Below are positions 16,721-25,562 of a stretch of DNA of 64,000 bases, piece by piece. The notes beneath the pieces were generated by a model, which saw only the letters and a list, made by a program, of their open reading frames with translations, searched no databases and was not told the origin of the DNA. A program made the translations under genes and the position numbers. This DNA comes from Anaerosolibacter carboniphilus (GTDB lineage Bacteria; Bacillota; Clostridia; Peptostreptococcales; Thermotaleaceae), in NCBI RefSeq assembly GCF_014205875.1, contig NZ_JACHEN010000017.1, positions 1 to 64,000 of the forward strand. Reading direction: 5' to 3'. The stretch's first letter is position 1. Each line of letters opens with the position of its first letter.

Positions 16721-17777
16721 AAAGCTGGTGAAAATGTTGGGACATGAAGCTATTTCACCACCAAGGCCCAGCCAAAGAACCATAGACCTAGGGGTGAAAC
16801 ATAGTCCAGAGTTTGCTTGCTTTCCTATGAAGGTGATTATGGGCAGCTATATAGAGGCATTGGAGAAGGGCGCTGAAGTGATTCTAACTTCTGGAGGCCA
16901 TGGACCTTGTAGAGCAGGCTTTTATGGAGAAATGCACAAACGGATATTAAATAATCTTGGATATGATGTAGATGTATGGGTATTTGATTCCATTAAAAGA
17001 GACTATAGTAACTTTATGAATATTGTAAGAAAGCTAAAGGGAAATCATTCCTGGATGAGATTATGGACGATTCTGAAGCTGTTGTACCAGGTGGCGAAGG
17101 ATGTAGATGGTTTTGAGATGCAATTACAGACGAAGCGGGCCTACGAGATAAGAAAGGGAGACAGTACCCGAGTTTGGGATAAGATACAGCATATCTATGA
17201 CGGCGTGCAGGATGAAAAGGATTTAAAGGAAGCAAGGAAGCAATGTCAGCAGCTGATCGATGACGTTGCCCTGGCAGAGGTTGGCGAGGAACAAAAGATT
17301 CGGATTGGTATTGTGGGAGAGATTTATGTAGTCATGGAGTCTGCTGCCAATATGAAAATGGAAGAGACCCTTGGAAGTCTTGGCTGTGAAGTGAGAAGAA
17401 GCCACTACTTGTCGGAGTGGATTGAGCACAATATGATTCCAAAGGTATTCTCCAAGTCCCATGAAGAAGAAATTTTGAAAAAAGGTGAAAAATATATCGA
17501 GATTCAGATAGGCGGACACGCCAAGGAGACCATGGGAAATATTGTAGACTTTCATGATCAAGGCTTCGACGGAATCATCCATTTAATGCCTTTTGGTTGT
17601 TTGCCTGAATTGGTATCCCAAAGTATTATGCCAAAGTTGATGGATGATTTAGATATTCCAGTGTTAACCATTGCCCTGGATGAACAGACGGGAATCTCTA
17701 ATAATCTGACACGGATTGAAGCATTTTTAGATCTCATTCGAAATAAAAAAAGAAATAGATTAAGCAAAGTATCCTAG
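16677..17777 (+). CDS. 2-hydroxyacyl-CoA dehydratase-like protein (second subunit)
   Basis: 366 residues from ATG 16677, seven bases after AGGAGGTG; it overlaps the previous gene by 44 bases. Motifs parallel those of its neighbour: FPHMGSTLVYRKLV, EFACFPMKVIMGSYIEALEKGAE, TSGGHGPCRAGFYGEM, GEIYVVMESAANMKMEETLGSLG, MPFGCLPELVSQSIMP and ALDEQTGISNNLTRIEAFLDLI. The Cys residues in ACFP, GPCRAG and FGCLPE match the cluster-binding pattern of the dehydratase D family. The product is cytoplasmic. Together with the first subunit and the ATPase it resembles a radical-generating dehydratase or a double-cubane reductase system; the substrate is unknown. Confidence 0.78.
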   Translation: MKVTFPHMGSTLVYRKLVKMLGHEAISPPRPSQRTIDLGVKHSPEFACFPMKVIMGSYIEALEKGAEVILTSGGHGPCRAGFYGEMHKRILNNLGYDVDVWVFDSIKRDYSNFMNIVRKLKGNHSWMRLWTILKLLYQVAKDVDGFEMQLQTKRAYEIRKGDSTRVWDKIQHIYDGVQDEKDLKEARKQCQQLIDDVALAEVGEEQKIRIGIVGEIYVVMESAANMKMEETLGSLGCEVRRSHYLSEWIEHNMIPKVFSKSHEEEILKKGEKYIEIQIGGHAKETMGNIVDFHDQGFDGIIHLMPFGCLPELVSQSIMPKLMDDLDIPVLTIALDEQTGISNNLTRIEAFLDLIRNKKRNRLSKVS

Positions 17778-17795
17778 AGATGTGGGGGACAGATC

Positions 17796-18767
17796 ATGGA
17801 CAAAGTTTATTTAGGGATTGATGTAGGTTCTGTAAGTACAAATGTGGTCGCTATTGATGCAAATAACCGGGTATTGTCTAAGCAATATATCCGAACCAAT
17901 GGACAGCCTTTGGAATCTGTGAAGACAGGGATTAAGAATCTGAAGAACGATATTGATGGAAAATATATAGTTTCTGGCGTAGGAACGACAGGCAGCGGCA
18001 GACAGCTGGTGGGAATTATGATAGGGGCCGATGTGGTGAAGAATGAAATTACAGCCCATGCGACGGCAACTATCAATTATGTGCCAGGTGCCAATACTAT
18101 TTTTGAGATTGGTGGACAGGATTCTAAGATTATTTTTTTGAATAGTGGCTTGATTACCGATTTTGCCATGAATACGGTCTGTGCAGCGGGGACGGGATCC
18201 TTCTTGGATCATCAGGCTGAGCGATTGGGCATTCCCATTCAACAGTTCGGAGACTACGCCCTACGAGCCCAGCGAAAGGTGCGGATTGCTGGACGTTGTA
18301 CTGTATTTGCTGAGTCAGATATGATTTCCAAGCAGCAGTTTGGTTTCTCTAAGGAGGAAATTATTAACGGGCTATGTGAAGCTTTGGTAAGGAATTATAT
18401 CAACAATTTGGGTCGAGGAAAGAAAATTAGACCGCCTTATGTGTTCCAGGGAGGGGTAGCTGCCAACGCAGGAATCCGGGCTGCCTTTGAAAAGGAACTG
18501 GGAGAGAAGGTCACCGTGCCAGAGTATTTTGATGTGATGGGTGCCCTGGGGGCTGCGATTCTTTCAAAGGAATATGTGGAGCATACAGGTCATTCCACGA
18601 AGTTTAGGGGGTTTGAGGCGGCAGATATTGCGTTTACACCATCTAGCTTTGAATGCAGTGGATGTAGCAACCTATGTGAAGTGATCAAGGTGGAGATCAA
18701 TGGAGAGACTGCGGCCATGTGGGGCGATAAATGTGCCAAATGGACCAATAGTGTAAAGAGTATATAA
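17796..18767 (+). CDS. BcrAD/BadFG-type ATPase, 2-hydroxyacyl-CoA dehydratase activator
   Basis: 323 residues of the ASKHA fold. LGIDVGSVSTNVVAID is the phosphate-1 loop, ISGVG/VGTTGSGR and EIGGQDSKII follow, and the two cluster-bridging Cys of the activator family appear in NTVCAAGTGSFL and GRCTVFAESDM. GGVAANAGIR is the adenosine motif. After residue ~285 an extra tail adds FECSGCSNLCEV and GDKCAKW, four further Cys that could hold a second cluster. Activators of this kind use ATP to drive a low-potential electron to their partner, here most likely the two upstream proteins. Ribosome site GGGGGA precedes ATG 17796. Operon ends at a long hairpin. Confidence 0.87.
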   Translation: MDKVYLGIDVGSVSTNVVAIDANNRVLSKQYIRTNGQPLESVKTGIKNLKNDIDGKYIVSGVGTTGSGRQLVGIMIGADVVKNEITAHATATINYVPGANTIFEIGGQDSKIIFLNSGLITDFAMNTVCAAGTGSFLDHQAERLGIPIQQFGDYALRAQRKVRIAGRCTVFAESDMISKQQFGFSKEEIINGLCEALVRNYINNLGRGKKIRPPYVFQGGVAANAGIRAAFEKELGEKVTVPEYFDVMGALGAAILSKEYVEHTGHSTKFRGFEAADIAFTPSSFECSGCSNLCEVIKVEINGETAAMWGDKCAKWTNSVKSI

Positions 18768-18776
18768 GTATGAAAT

Positions 18777-18822
18777 AAATATAAAACCTTGGATAGCTGA
18801 CTATCCAAGGTTTTATATTTAT
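18777..18822 (+). terminator. terminator of the activase-type operon
   Basis: A perfect 20-bp stem (18777-18796 with 18801-18820), loop CTGA, T-rich 3' end; core AACCTTGGATAG/CTATCCAAGGTT. Confidence 0.9.
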
Positions 18823-18908
18823 ATACCAATATTTCCTAGTATAACATTCTCTTCTTCCAGGAGATACTATAAACATCTTTTTGAGACTGACATCGAGGAG
18901 GAGAGAAT

Positions 18909-19100
18909 ATGTTTTTTCATCATCAAGAGGAAGTGAAACCTGTATATGTAAAGCAAATGGTGGATGTGTGGCAGTGCCCCGATTGTATCGGTTGGATGCA
19001 AAAGGAGTTTACTGTATCAGCAAATCCTGTATGTCCATTTTGCACAAGTGCAATGATAGAGGGCACAAAAGAAATCAATGTTTTAGAACAAAACTGCTGA
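18909..19100 (+). CDS. YdjO-like (cold-inducible) zinc-ribbon protein
   Basis: 63 residues. VDVWQCPDCIGWMQKEF and ANPVCPFCTSAMIEGTKEI match the Bacillus YdjO family pattern of W-x-C, a GW, then P-x-C-P-x-C-x-S-x-M-x-x-G. Two C-x2-C pairs would bind one zinc. YdjO is annotated as cold-inducible, with unknown function. The start ATG 18909 follows GAGGAGGAG and the stop codon lies inside the terminator stem, so the gene is monocistronic. An overlapping longer frame beginning at 18881 has no ribosome site and is rejected. Confidence 0.8.
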   Translation: MFFHHQEEVKPVYVKQMVDVWQCPDCIGWMQKEFTVSANPVCPFCTSAMIEGTKEINVLEQNC

Positions 19101-19122
19101 AACTTTTCAGCAGTTATTTTTC
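19092..19122 (+). terminator. terminator of the ydjO-like gene
   Basis: AACTGCTGAAA (19092-19102) with TTTCAGCAGTT (19105-19115), then ATTTTTC; it overlaps the stop codon. Confidence 0.85.
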
Positions 19123-19228
19123 TGTATGTTAAAGATGAACATTTCTAATCTAGTAGACATAATATAGCATATAGGGGGAATTATTGGTATAATAGAGGAA
19201 AGGTAAGGGCGACAAGGGGGAAAATAAG

Positions 19229-19810
19229 ATGAAAACTCGAAGAATGGGTATGCTGATAGCCCTTTTAGTGATCATAGTATTGCAGATTAGCTGGATGTAC
19301 ACAAGTCTGGGGTTTAAAAATCAAACTTCCACGAACGTTTCCAGTGTATTGGAACAAATCAAGCCTATTTCTGAGCTCAATACAGTGGAAATGTATTTTC
19401 ATGATATCGTGGATTATGAGGACGCAAAGTATTTCCATGAAGTGGAGCTGCCCTTTACCAAAAAGAAGTTTATTTTTACTGTGAGAGCAAAGGTGAAAGC
19501 GGGCATTAACCTCAATAAAATAAACACAGAAGATATACAGATTGTGGATAAAAAGACGATAAAAATTAAGTTACCCACAGCAGAGATTACCTCTAAGGAA
19601 ATATTAGAGTACAAGGCCTATGATGAGAAGGATAGCTTATTTAATGACATCAAAAATGAGGATACTTTTCATGCGTTGGAAGCATTTGAAAAGGACTTGG
19701 AGCAACAGGCCATAGAGATGGGGATATTAGAAAAGGCAGTAGAAAATGCAAAGCTGTCCATCAGACAGTTCTTAAAAGGCGCAGGATATGAAGAAGTGAT
19801 CTTTGAATAA
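19229..19810 (+). CDS. DUF4230 family membrane-anchored protein
   Basis: 193 residues. One N-terminal membrane helix (residues ~6-25, MLIALLVIIVLQISW) acts as signal-anchor, so the rest lies outside the cell. The body contains VEMYFHDIVDYEDAKYF and VRAKVKAGINLNKI...IQIVDKKTIKIKLPTAEI, the central beta-rich segment of DUF4230 proteins, followed by a helical C-terminus with LEKAVENAKLSIRQFL. The family is widespread in Firmicutes and Bacteroidetes without a known role. ATG 19229 has only a weak ribosome site (AAGGGGGAAAA). It seems to be transcribed alone. Confidence 0.75.
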   Translation: MKTRRMGMLIALLVIIVLQISWMYTSLGFKNQTSTNVSSVLEQIKPISELNTVEMYFHDIVDYEDAKYFHEVELPFTKKKFIFTVRAKVKAGINLNKINTEDIQIVDKKTIKIKLPTAEITSKEILEYKAYDEKDSLFNDIKNEDTFHALEAFEKDLEQQAIEMGILEKAVENAKLSIRQFLKGAGYEEVIFE

Positions 19811-19963
19811 AGGATGACTTCTTTTATTTTTAATGAACAGCGTATCGCAGTTTACGCAATCTAGACCGGAAAGAATCTCTAAGAAAGGATTTCAAGCTTA
19901 TGGAAGGAATTTAGCCCTATAGCTAGAATCTAATAATAAAATATATTATGGGGAGGAATTGGG

Positions 19964-20398
19964 ATGGATTGGAATAAATTGTTCCGTGAAGGAGAACAAT
20001 TGGTGAGTGAGCATAATTTTGGCGAGGCCATCGAACATTATAAAGGTATTATGGAACAGGCTGGTGAAGATCAGAAGATATATTATTGGGCCCTGAAGCA
20101 TTTGGCTGACGTGGTAGGTTATATGGGATTGAGAGATTACTTCCAAGCCATTGATATTTATCAGAAGATTATCAATGAGTATGAGGCAGAGGATGATTCG
20201 CTATACAGCTGGTGCCAGTTAGATATTTCCAGAGCTTATCTAGAAATGGGTCTGGAAATGATGGAGAACTTTGATAACATGCGAGAAATCGTAGCTCTAG
20301 AAGATGAGGAAATGGAAAAGTACTTTGAGAAACTCACAGAAAGAAGAAATGATTACATCGAAAGAGAAGCGGAGATTATCTATAAAGGAAGATTATAG
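19964..20398 (+). CDS. tetratricopeptide-repeat-like protein
   Basis: 144 residues, all helical. FREGEQLVSEHNFGEAIEHYKGIMEQA, YWALKHLADVVGYMGLRDYFQAIDIYQKII and SWCQLDISRAYLEMG follow the TPR spacing of about 34 residues (large-small-aromatic pattern), giving two to three repeats and an acidic C-terminal helix (LEDEEMEKYFEKL). It is cytoplasmic. GGGGAGG precedes ATG 19964. It is monocistronic, with a terminator at 20456. TPR proteins act as protein-binding scaffolds; the partner is unknown. Confidence 0.65.
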   Translation: MDWNKLFREGEQLVSEHNFGEAIEHYKGIMEQAGEDQKIYYWALKHLADVVGYMGLRDYFQAIDIYQKIINEYEAEDDSLYSWCQLDISRAYLEMGLEMMENFDNMREIVALEDEEMEKYFEKLTERRNDYIEREAEIIYKGRL

Positions 20399-20455
20399 GA
20401 TAGATAGAGTCAGATATAATCTTGTGCCAAAGTACATATGAGATTTTACAACGGT

Positions 20456-20504
20456 GAAAACACCCCAGAGAGGAGAAACACTCTCTTTTCGGGTGTTTTT
20501 TCTT
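20456..20504 (+). terminator. terminator of the TPR gene
   Basis: GAAAACACCCC (20456-20466) plus AGAGAG pairs with CTCTCT (20481-20486) and GGGTGTTTTT, followed by TCTT. Confidence 0.85.
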
Positions 20505-20624
20505 ATGTGAGAATTCTGTTAAATTTGGTATTGATTTTCGAAAACAATAGAAGCATATACACTGGCTCTTAGTACGTAAAAGATAAAGATTACGACATAA
20601 TCATAGGGAAACGTTCCAAATTAT

Positions 20625-20870
20625 TGTCCGCCCATAACCGAAACGACACAAGGGGCGTTCCATGCCCAGGATAGTAGCTGGGGTGGTATCTAAGGTCTAA
20701 GGGCGATTCATGAATCGCCCCTACCGATGTGTACAGTATCGATCGGCGCTCTCTGCCGTTCCGTGGTTTTTATCTATATCCTACGGAACGACAGAGTCGT
20801 CGTTCCCTACACAAAACCATGATGAATCGACCTATCGTAGGGTTGGACGACCCTGTCCAACCGTTATCGT
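20625..20870. repeat. mosaic of intergenic palindromic repeats
   Basis: This stretch is clearly more GC-rich than its surroundings. It contains the perfect palindrome GGGCGATTCATGAATCGCCC (20701-20720), the pair CGTTCCGT / ACGGAACG (20757-20790), the dyad GAACGAC ... GTCGTTC, and the hairpin GGTTGGAC / GTCCAACC (20841-20862). Similar blocks occur at 22931-22960, 50378-50452 and 55200-55226. It looks like a cluster of decayed dispersed non-coding elements. An overlapping 64-codon frame is not credible as a gene. Confidence 0.6.
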
Positions 20871-20979
20871 TGTGACGTATTTTTCTACCAATATGGATTC
20901 GTAATATCATAGAAATAATATGTGCATACTAAACAGGAAATTCATGACAAAAAATGCAAAAAAAATATTACTCAGTACC

Positions 20980-21008
20980 TTGCATTATACAATACTATGT
21001 ATTATACT
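20980..21008 (+). promoter_or_regulatory. padR promoter with embedded operator
   Basis: TTGCAT (20980-20985), 17-bp spacer, TATACT (21003-21008). The palindrome AATACTATGTATT (20991-21003) fills the spacer, a position suited to autorepression by the PadR-family protein encoded 44 bases downstream. Confidence 0.6.
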
Positions 21009-21051
21009 GATACTATCATGATAAAAATACGATTTAAGAAAGGATGTCAGC

Positions 21052-21375
21052 ATGAATATACAGTTTAAGAAGGGTGTATTGGAGCTATGTGTTCTAGTAC
21101 TGCTGAGCAAACAGGATTATTATGGATATGAGCTGGTGGAAGAGATTTCAAAATATGTTGACATATCCGAAGGAACCATCTATCCCCTATTGAGGAGACT
21201 GCAAAAGGAAGGATATTTTGAATCTTATCTTCAAGAGTCCAGTGAGGGGCCGCCCAGAAAATATTATCGCATTACAGAGCTGGGAAAAAGCACGAAAGAT
21301 CAATTGGTTAAAGAATGGACTGATTTTGTTGAAGGCGTAAATTTTATCATCTACAAGGAGGGAAAACATGAATAA
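21052..21375 (+). CDS. PadR-family transcriptional repressor
   Basis: 107 residues. [43 protein letters not shown] and [19 protein letters not shown] are the hallmarks of the short PadR subgroup (winged helix with one C-terminal dimerisation helix). It overlaps the next gene by 8 bases, so the repressor and the DUF1700 protein are translationally coupled. The promoter upstream contains a matching palindrome, consistent with autoregulation. In Firmicutes this arrangement (PadR, DUF1700, DUF4097) often responds to envelope stress or drugs. The ligand is unknown. Confidence 0.9.
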   Translation: MNIQFKKGVLELCVLVLLSKQDYYGYELVEEISKYVDISEGTIYPLLRRLQKEGYFESYLQESSEGPPRKYYRITELGKSTKDQLVKEWTDFVEGVNFIIYKEGKHE

Positions 21376-21937
21376 AATTGATTTTTTACACATATTAAGG
21401 ACAGAGCTTCGTGAACTGCCTAAGGAGGAGTTAGAAGATATATTATATGATTATGAAGAACATTTTAATGTAGGGCTGGAAAAGGGAAAGACAGAAGAAG
21501 AAATTATAAAGTCATTAGGAGACCCCAAAACCCTAGCCAAAGCTTATAAAGCATCTATCGTTATTGAAAGTGCCCATGCGAATCCTACCCCTTCCAATGT
21601 ATTTAAGGCTGTTATTGCTGCTGTGTCTTTGGGATTTTTCAATTTGATTTTCGTATTAGGACCATTCTTAGGTGTTGTAGCTGTACTGGGAGGATTGTTT
21701 GCAGCCGCCTTAGGTCTGATATTCGGAGGTATTGCTGCTATTGCTGCCCCCTTTGCGGAAATCATATTCGCAGGTGATTTTATTAACGGAGTGCATCCTG
21801 CAGCGGCTTTTTTCCTAGGCATAGGAATCACAGCATTAGGTCTTCTTTTCTTCCTATTCGATATCTATATCGGAAGGCTGTTATTCAGAGGGACGGTTAA
21901 GTATTTAAAATGGAATGCTGAAATCATAAAAAAATAG
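21368..21937 (+). CDS. DUF1700 (HAAS-type) membrane protein
   Basis: 189 residues. The N-terminal ~75 residues ([28 protein letters not shown] ... [14 protein letters not shown]) form the helical HAAS/DUF1700 domain that in such operons contacts the PadR repressor. About four membrane helices follow ([66 protein letters not shown]). The GGAGGGAAAAC ribosome site lies within the end of padR. By family precedent it may hold PadR at the membrane or act as its anti-regulator; that is inference from context. Confidence 0.82.
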   Translation: MNKIDFLHILRTELRELPKEELEDILYDYEEHFNVGLEKGKTEEEIIKSLGDPKTLAKAYKASIVIESAHANPTPSNVFKAVIAAVSLGFFNLIFVLGPFLGVVAVLGGLFAAALGLIFGGIAAIAAPFAEIIFAGDFINGVHPAAAFFLGIGITALGLLFFLFDIYIGRLLFRGTVKYLKWNAEIIKK

Positions 21938-21949
21938 GAGTGAAATAGA

Positions 21950-22852
21950 ATGAATATCAAAAAAATAGTGATTTATCTGGCCCTTATTGCCGTCGTAGGG
22001 ATAGGAATAGGCCTTGCTATTGCATCCTTTACAGGAGGATTTTTCTCAAGCTCCAATGAGAGTTCCGGATCTTTCAGCGTAGATGATGTACAAATAGGAA
22101 CGATGGAGGGCATTACTCAGATTGTCATAGAGGGTGTTACCGCAGATATCAATATCATTCCGGAAGAGAGGAACGATATAAAGTCCCATTTCTATGGCAA
22201 AATTACTTCTTCCGATTTACCCAAAATGAAGGTTACGGTGTCTGGAAATAAAGTAACGGTAAAGGTTGAAGAATCGAAAAAGATGCATATAGAGTTCTCT
22301 TCATCAGATTTAACATTGGATGTGTTTATACCTAAAAACTATGGAGGAGATCTGAAGGTTGGCTCTGTATCAGGTGATGTGAAGATGCAAGAAGAATGGG
22401 GTCTTAGTGATATTTCCTTAAACCTAACCTCTGGGGATGCAAAGATTCAGCATCTTACAGCTAAAAATCTAAGCTTCGAAAGCGTCTCAGGAGACCTAAC
22501 AATGGAAGATATTTCTACAGAAAGTACAAGGATTGAGGTGGTATCCGGGGATATGAATATTAATAATTTTAAGGGGAATTTAAAGGGAAAATCCACCTCT
22601 GGCAATTTTAAGATAAGCTATTTGACTTTTGATTATGATATCGATTTTGAAGCTGTCTCTGGTGATATTATTATAGATCTTCCGGATGATGCAGCTTTTG
22701 CTCTGGATGCGGAAGCCTTAGGAGATATAGCGTGTGATTTTCCCGTTACTGTGAATGGGAAATCGGAGAAAAATCAATTAAAAGGTGTTGTAAAGAGTGA
22801 AAACAATAAAGTTGTGCTTCGGAATACATCTGGAAACATCACCATTCGGTAA
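21950..22852 (+). CDS. DUF4097 family exported beta-repeat protein
   Basis: 300 residues. A signal-anchor helix at ~5-28 (IVIYLALIAVVGIGIGLAI) precedes a Ser-rich spacer and a long run of imperfect beta repeats with the recurring S-V-S-G-D motif (VGSVSGDVKMQ, LNLTSGDAKIQ, FESVSGDLTME, IEVVSGDMNIN, GKSTSGNFKIS, FEAVSGDIIID, RNTSGNITIR), typical of DUF4097 putative adhesin or beta-helix proteins. It starts 12 bases after the DUF1700 gene and ends at a terminator. The extracellular beta-solenoid may interact with the envelope. Function is unknown, but it is consistently linked to PadR/DUF1700. Confidence 0.85.
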   Translation: MNIKKIVIYLALIAVVGIGIGLAIASFTGGFFSSSNESSGSFSVDDVQIGTMEGITQIVIEGVTADINIIPEERNDIKSHFYGKITSSDLPKMKVTVSGNKVTVKVEESKKMHIEFSSSDLTLDVFIPKNYGGDLKVGSVSGDVKMQEEWGLSDISLNLTSGDAKIQHLTAKNLSFESVSGDLTMEDISTESTRIEVVSGDMNINNFKGNLKGKSTSGNFKISYLTFDYDIDFEAVSGDIIIDLPDDAAFALDAEALGDIACDFPVTVNGKSEKNQLKGVVKSENNKVVLRNTSGNITIR

Positions 22853-22903
22853 TGCTTGTTTTTAGTAGTGAGTCCTTAATGTCTAATATAGGAGCTAGTG
22901 TTG

Positions 22904-22926
22904 AGGGGACTTTGGTCCCCTTTATA
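22904..22926 (+). terminator. terminator of the padR operon
   Basis: AGGGGAC (22904-22910), loop TTTG, GTCCCCT (22915-22921), then TTATAT. Confidence 0.8.
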
Positions 22927-23053
22927 TATTTCTCGTAACGACGAGGCAGAATTCCCTCCACACAATTCGTTGAAAAAACTTAGGAAGGAACAAATATGGA
23001 TAGAATCCTGTCGCAAATATGAATACATATTGCAATAAAATGGTGGTGACAAC

Positions 23054-25552
23054 ATGAAAATTATGATGAAGTTTTTGCTGCGAAATATCAGAGAAAAGAA
23101 ATTCCGCACATTTTTAATCCTATTATCAATCACGCTGTCTACGGCTCTCTTTTTTGCCTCCATAGGCATGTCGGACAATATCGCAAAAATGTATCTGAAA
23201 GAAATACAGAAAACTTTGGGATCGGCAGAGATCATAATTTATGCAGATAAGGACTCACCCTCCAACTATTTTCGTACTAGCCAGGCAGAAAAATATATGG
23301 AGCAACTTGAATACATGATAGGGAATACCAGTGAAAGGGGAATCTTCGAATATTCTCCCCAAGAGAAAATTGTATTCAGTCTTCAAGGCTATGAACTAGA
23401 AGACCTGCAGAAGATGAATCCTATCACTATTGAGCAGGAATATCATCTGTATCCTTTCAATGGAAAGAAGTTGATCATTGACCGGGCTACTGCAGAGAAG
23501 TATAAACTGGAACTTGGAAATCCTATAGAAATCAAGGTAGAAGAAGAGAAGTTTAGGTTTATCATTGCAGGGATTGCATCTACTGGAGGGTTGCTGACAC
23601 CCAGTGATCAAAGTGCTACAACGGTCATGCCTTTGGAGACGGCGAATAACCTGTTTGGGGAAAAAGGCAGGGTTTCTACTCTGTATCTTAAGACAAAAGA
23701 CAGCAGCCTGATCCAGAAGGTGCTAGATGATCTTTCTAGGAGCTACAAACGATATGTGGTGGAAAGAACCATAACTGAAAAGGATATTGAGCAGTATACG
23801 AGCATGATTTCCAAGCCGTTTATGCTTATGTTAGTGTTGGTGGTATTTATCAGTGTCTTTGTCATTTATACCTCCTTTAAGGTCATCTCCATGGAGCGAA
23901 TGCCTCTGATTGGAACCTTTCGAAGTATCGGTGCCACGAAGAAAATGACAGACTTCTTACTGCTGGCAGAGAGCATCCTTTATGGGATTGTGGGAGGAAT
24001 CTTGGGTTGTGGCCTAGGGTATCTGATTCTGTATGGCATGATCCATGTGATGGCATCTGACCCCTACCAGTCGACAAAGATGGAAGTAGAGTTAGCGATA
24101 ACCTTCGGACAGTTGATGATTTCGTTTCTTGGAGCGGTTCTGTTATCCTTCGGTAGTTCAGCGGTGCCTATCTTGGTGGTTTCAAAGGTTTCCGTGCGGG
24201 ATATTGTACTGAACACCTATGAGAACAAGAAAGGAAATAAGAACAAGAGTATGATGATTGGGTTTCTACTATTTTTTCTTGCATCGACGATTCCTTTGGT
24301 AGTTCCTCGAGAAATCGCTTTGCTTGTCAATAGTATTTGTCTCATACTGATTTCTATGGCCTTGGTTTTATTCATTCCTTTTATAACGGAAAAATGTATC
24401 GGTTTGTTAGAAAAAATCTATCGTTATTTATTTGGGAATATAGGAATTATTGCGGTGAAGAATCTGAGGGATAACAAAGGTGTGTTAAATAACATTGCTC
24501 TGTTATCCATTGGTATTGCCAGCCTGTTGATGATCAATACCCTAAGCTATAGTGTGGGTATCGAAGTTCTGAATGTTTATAATGAGGGTAAATTTGATAT
24601 CCTACTGAATCACCCTAAAGGGAATAAAGATGTAGAGCAGCGGCTTCGGGGCGTCAAAGGGGTTAGCGCTACTTATGGTCTTTATGAGGTAAGAAATGTA
24701 AAGGTTGCAGGGACAAAGGAAGAGATATCAAGTGTTTATGGTATTGATCCAAATAAATTTTTCGATAATTGGGATTTTGAGTTTGTAGGAAAACGGACAG
24801 AGGTATTGGATAAATTCGATGGAAGTAGGAATGTTATCCTCAGCAGTTCCTTGAAAAATAAGTTGGAACTAAAGGAAGGGGATATGCTTACCTTGGAAAC
24901 GGAGAGAGGAAACAAAGACTATCGAGTAATCGGTTTTGTCGATACCCTCATGCAGAATGGAAATGTTGCACTGGTTCCAGAGAGATATCTAAAGCAGGAT
25001 ATGAAGCTGCGATATTATTCAGATCTATATGTGAAAACCCATGAAGATCCTGAAGGGGTGCTCCAAAGGATAAAGGAAAAATTCAAAAGGGATCAGCTAT
25101 TTGGTATGACATTGAATGAGATGGAACGCAGCAATATGGAAAGTAATGCCCAGATTTTTGTTCTGTTAAAGGGTTTTTCTTTCATGACGATGGTAATCGG
25201 GGTTTTTGGCGTATTGAATAATTTTGTGGTGAACTTCCTCAGCAGAAGACGATCTTTAGCAGTAATGCGCTCCGTAGGAATGAGTAAAAAGCAGACGACC
25301 AAGATGCTGTTTATTGAGGCCCTTACTGGAGGTCTGATTGGCGGAATAACTGGAGCCTTCGGGGGACTATGTTTCATCTTATTGATGCCTTTTATACTGA
25401 CTGCCATGGATTTACCCATTCAGATGCATTATGTACCTTCGATGTTTATCAATGCCATGGTCAGCGGGGTCATCATAACGGTGATTTCCTCGGTAAGTCC
25501 TTCTTTTAAATCAACAAAACTAAATATTATTGAATCTATCAAGTATGAATAG
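23054..25552 (+). CDS. ABC transporter permease, FtsX/MacB type
   Basis: 832 residues. Layout: N-terminal helix (FRTFLILLSITLSTALFF, ~20-38), a large extracellular domain (~45-265), three helices (LMLVLVVFISVFVIYTSF and following), further helices near 400-440, a second helix and extracellular domain (IALLSIGIASLLMINTLSY; ~510-690), and a final FtsX domain of three helices ending SPSFKSTKLNIIESIKYE. It thus contains two FtsX cores, like the fused permeases of lipoprotein or macrolide/antimicrobial-peptide export systems. GTGGTGACAAC precedes ATG 23054. Followed by ATPase and adaptor genes, it forms a MacAB-like exporter. Substrate unknown. Confidence 0.88.
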   Translation: MKIMMKFLLRNIREKKFRTFLILLSITLSTALFFASIGMSDNIAKMYLKEIQKTLGSAEIIIYADKDSPSNYFRTSQAEKYMEQLEYMIGNTSERGIFEYSPQEKIVFSLQGYELEDLQKMNPITIEQEYHLYPFNGKKLIIDRATAEKYKLELGNPIEIKVEEEKFRFIIAGIASTGGLLTPSDQSATTVMPLETANNLFGEKGRVSTLYLKTKDSSLIQKVLDDLSRSYKRYVVERTITEKDIEQYTSMISKPFMLMLVLVVFISVFVIYTSFKVISMERMPLIGTFRSIGATKKMTDFLLLAESILYGIVGGILGCGLGYLILYGMIHVMASDPYQSTKMEVELAITFGQLMISFLGAVLLSFGSSAVPILVVSKVSVRDIVLNTYENKKGNKNKSMMIGFLLFFLASTIPLVVPREIALLVNSICLILISMALVLFIPFITEKCIGLLEKIYRYLFGNIGIIAVKNLRDNKGVLNNIALLSIGIASLLMINTLSYSVGIEVLNVYNEGKFDILLNHPKGNKDVEQRLRGVKGVSATYGLYEVRNVKVAGTKEEISSVYGIDPNKFFDNWDFEFVGKRTEVLDKFDGSRNVILSSSLKNKLELKEGDMLTLETERGNKDYRVIGFVDTLMQNGNVALVPERYLKQDMKLRYYSDLYVKTHEDPEGVLQRIKEKFKRDQLFGMTLNEMERSNMESNAQIFVLLKGFSFMTMVIGVFGVLNNFVVNFLSRRRSLAVMRSVGMSKKQTTKMLFIEALTGGLIGGITGAFGGLCFILLMPFILTAMDLPIQMHYVPSMFINAMVSGVIITVISSVSPSFKSTKLNIIESIKYE

Positions 25553-25562
25553 AGGTGAGGGA

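Noticed and set aside
18881-19132. Longer overlapping frame across the ydjO-like gene
   Set aside because: It lacks a ribosome site; the YdjO zinc-ribbon motif is in the other frame, starting at 18909.
20710-20904. Plus-strand open frame of 64 codons in the repeat mosaic
   Set aside because: It has no ribosome site and runs across palindromic repeats; its composition follows the repeats rather than a protein.
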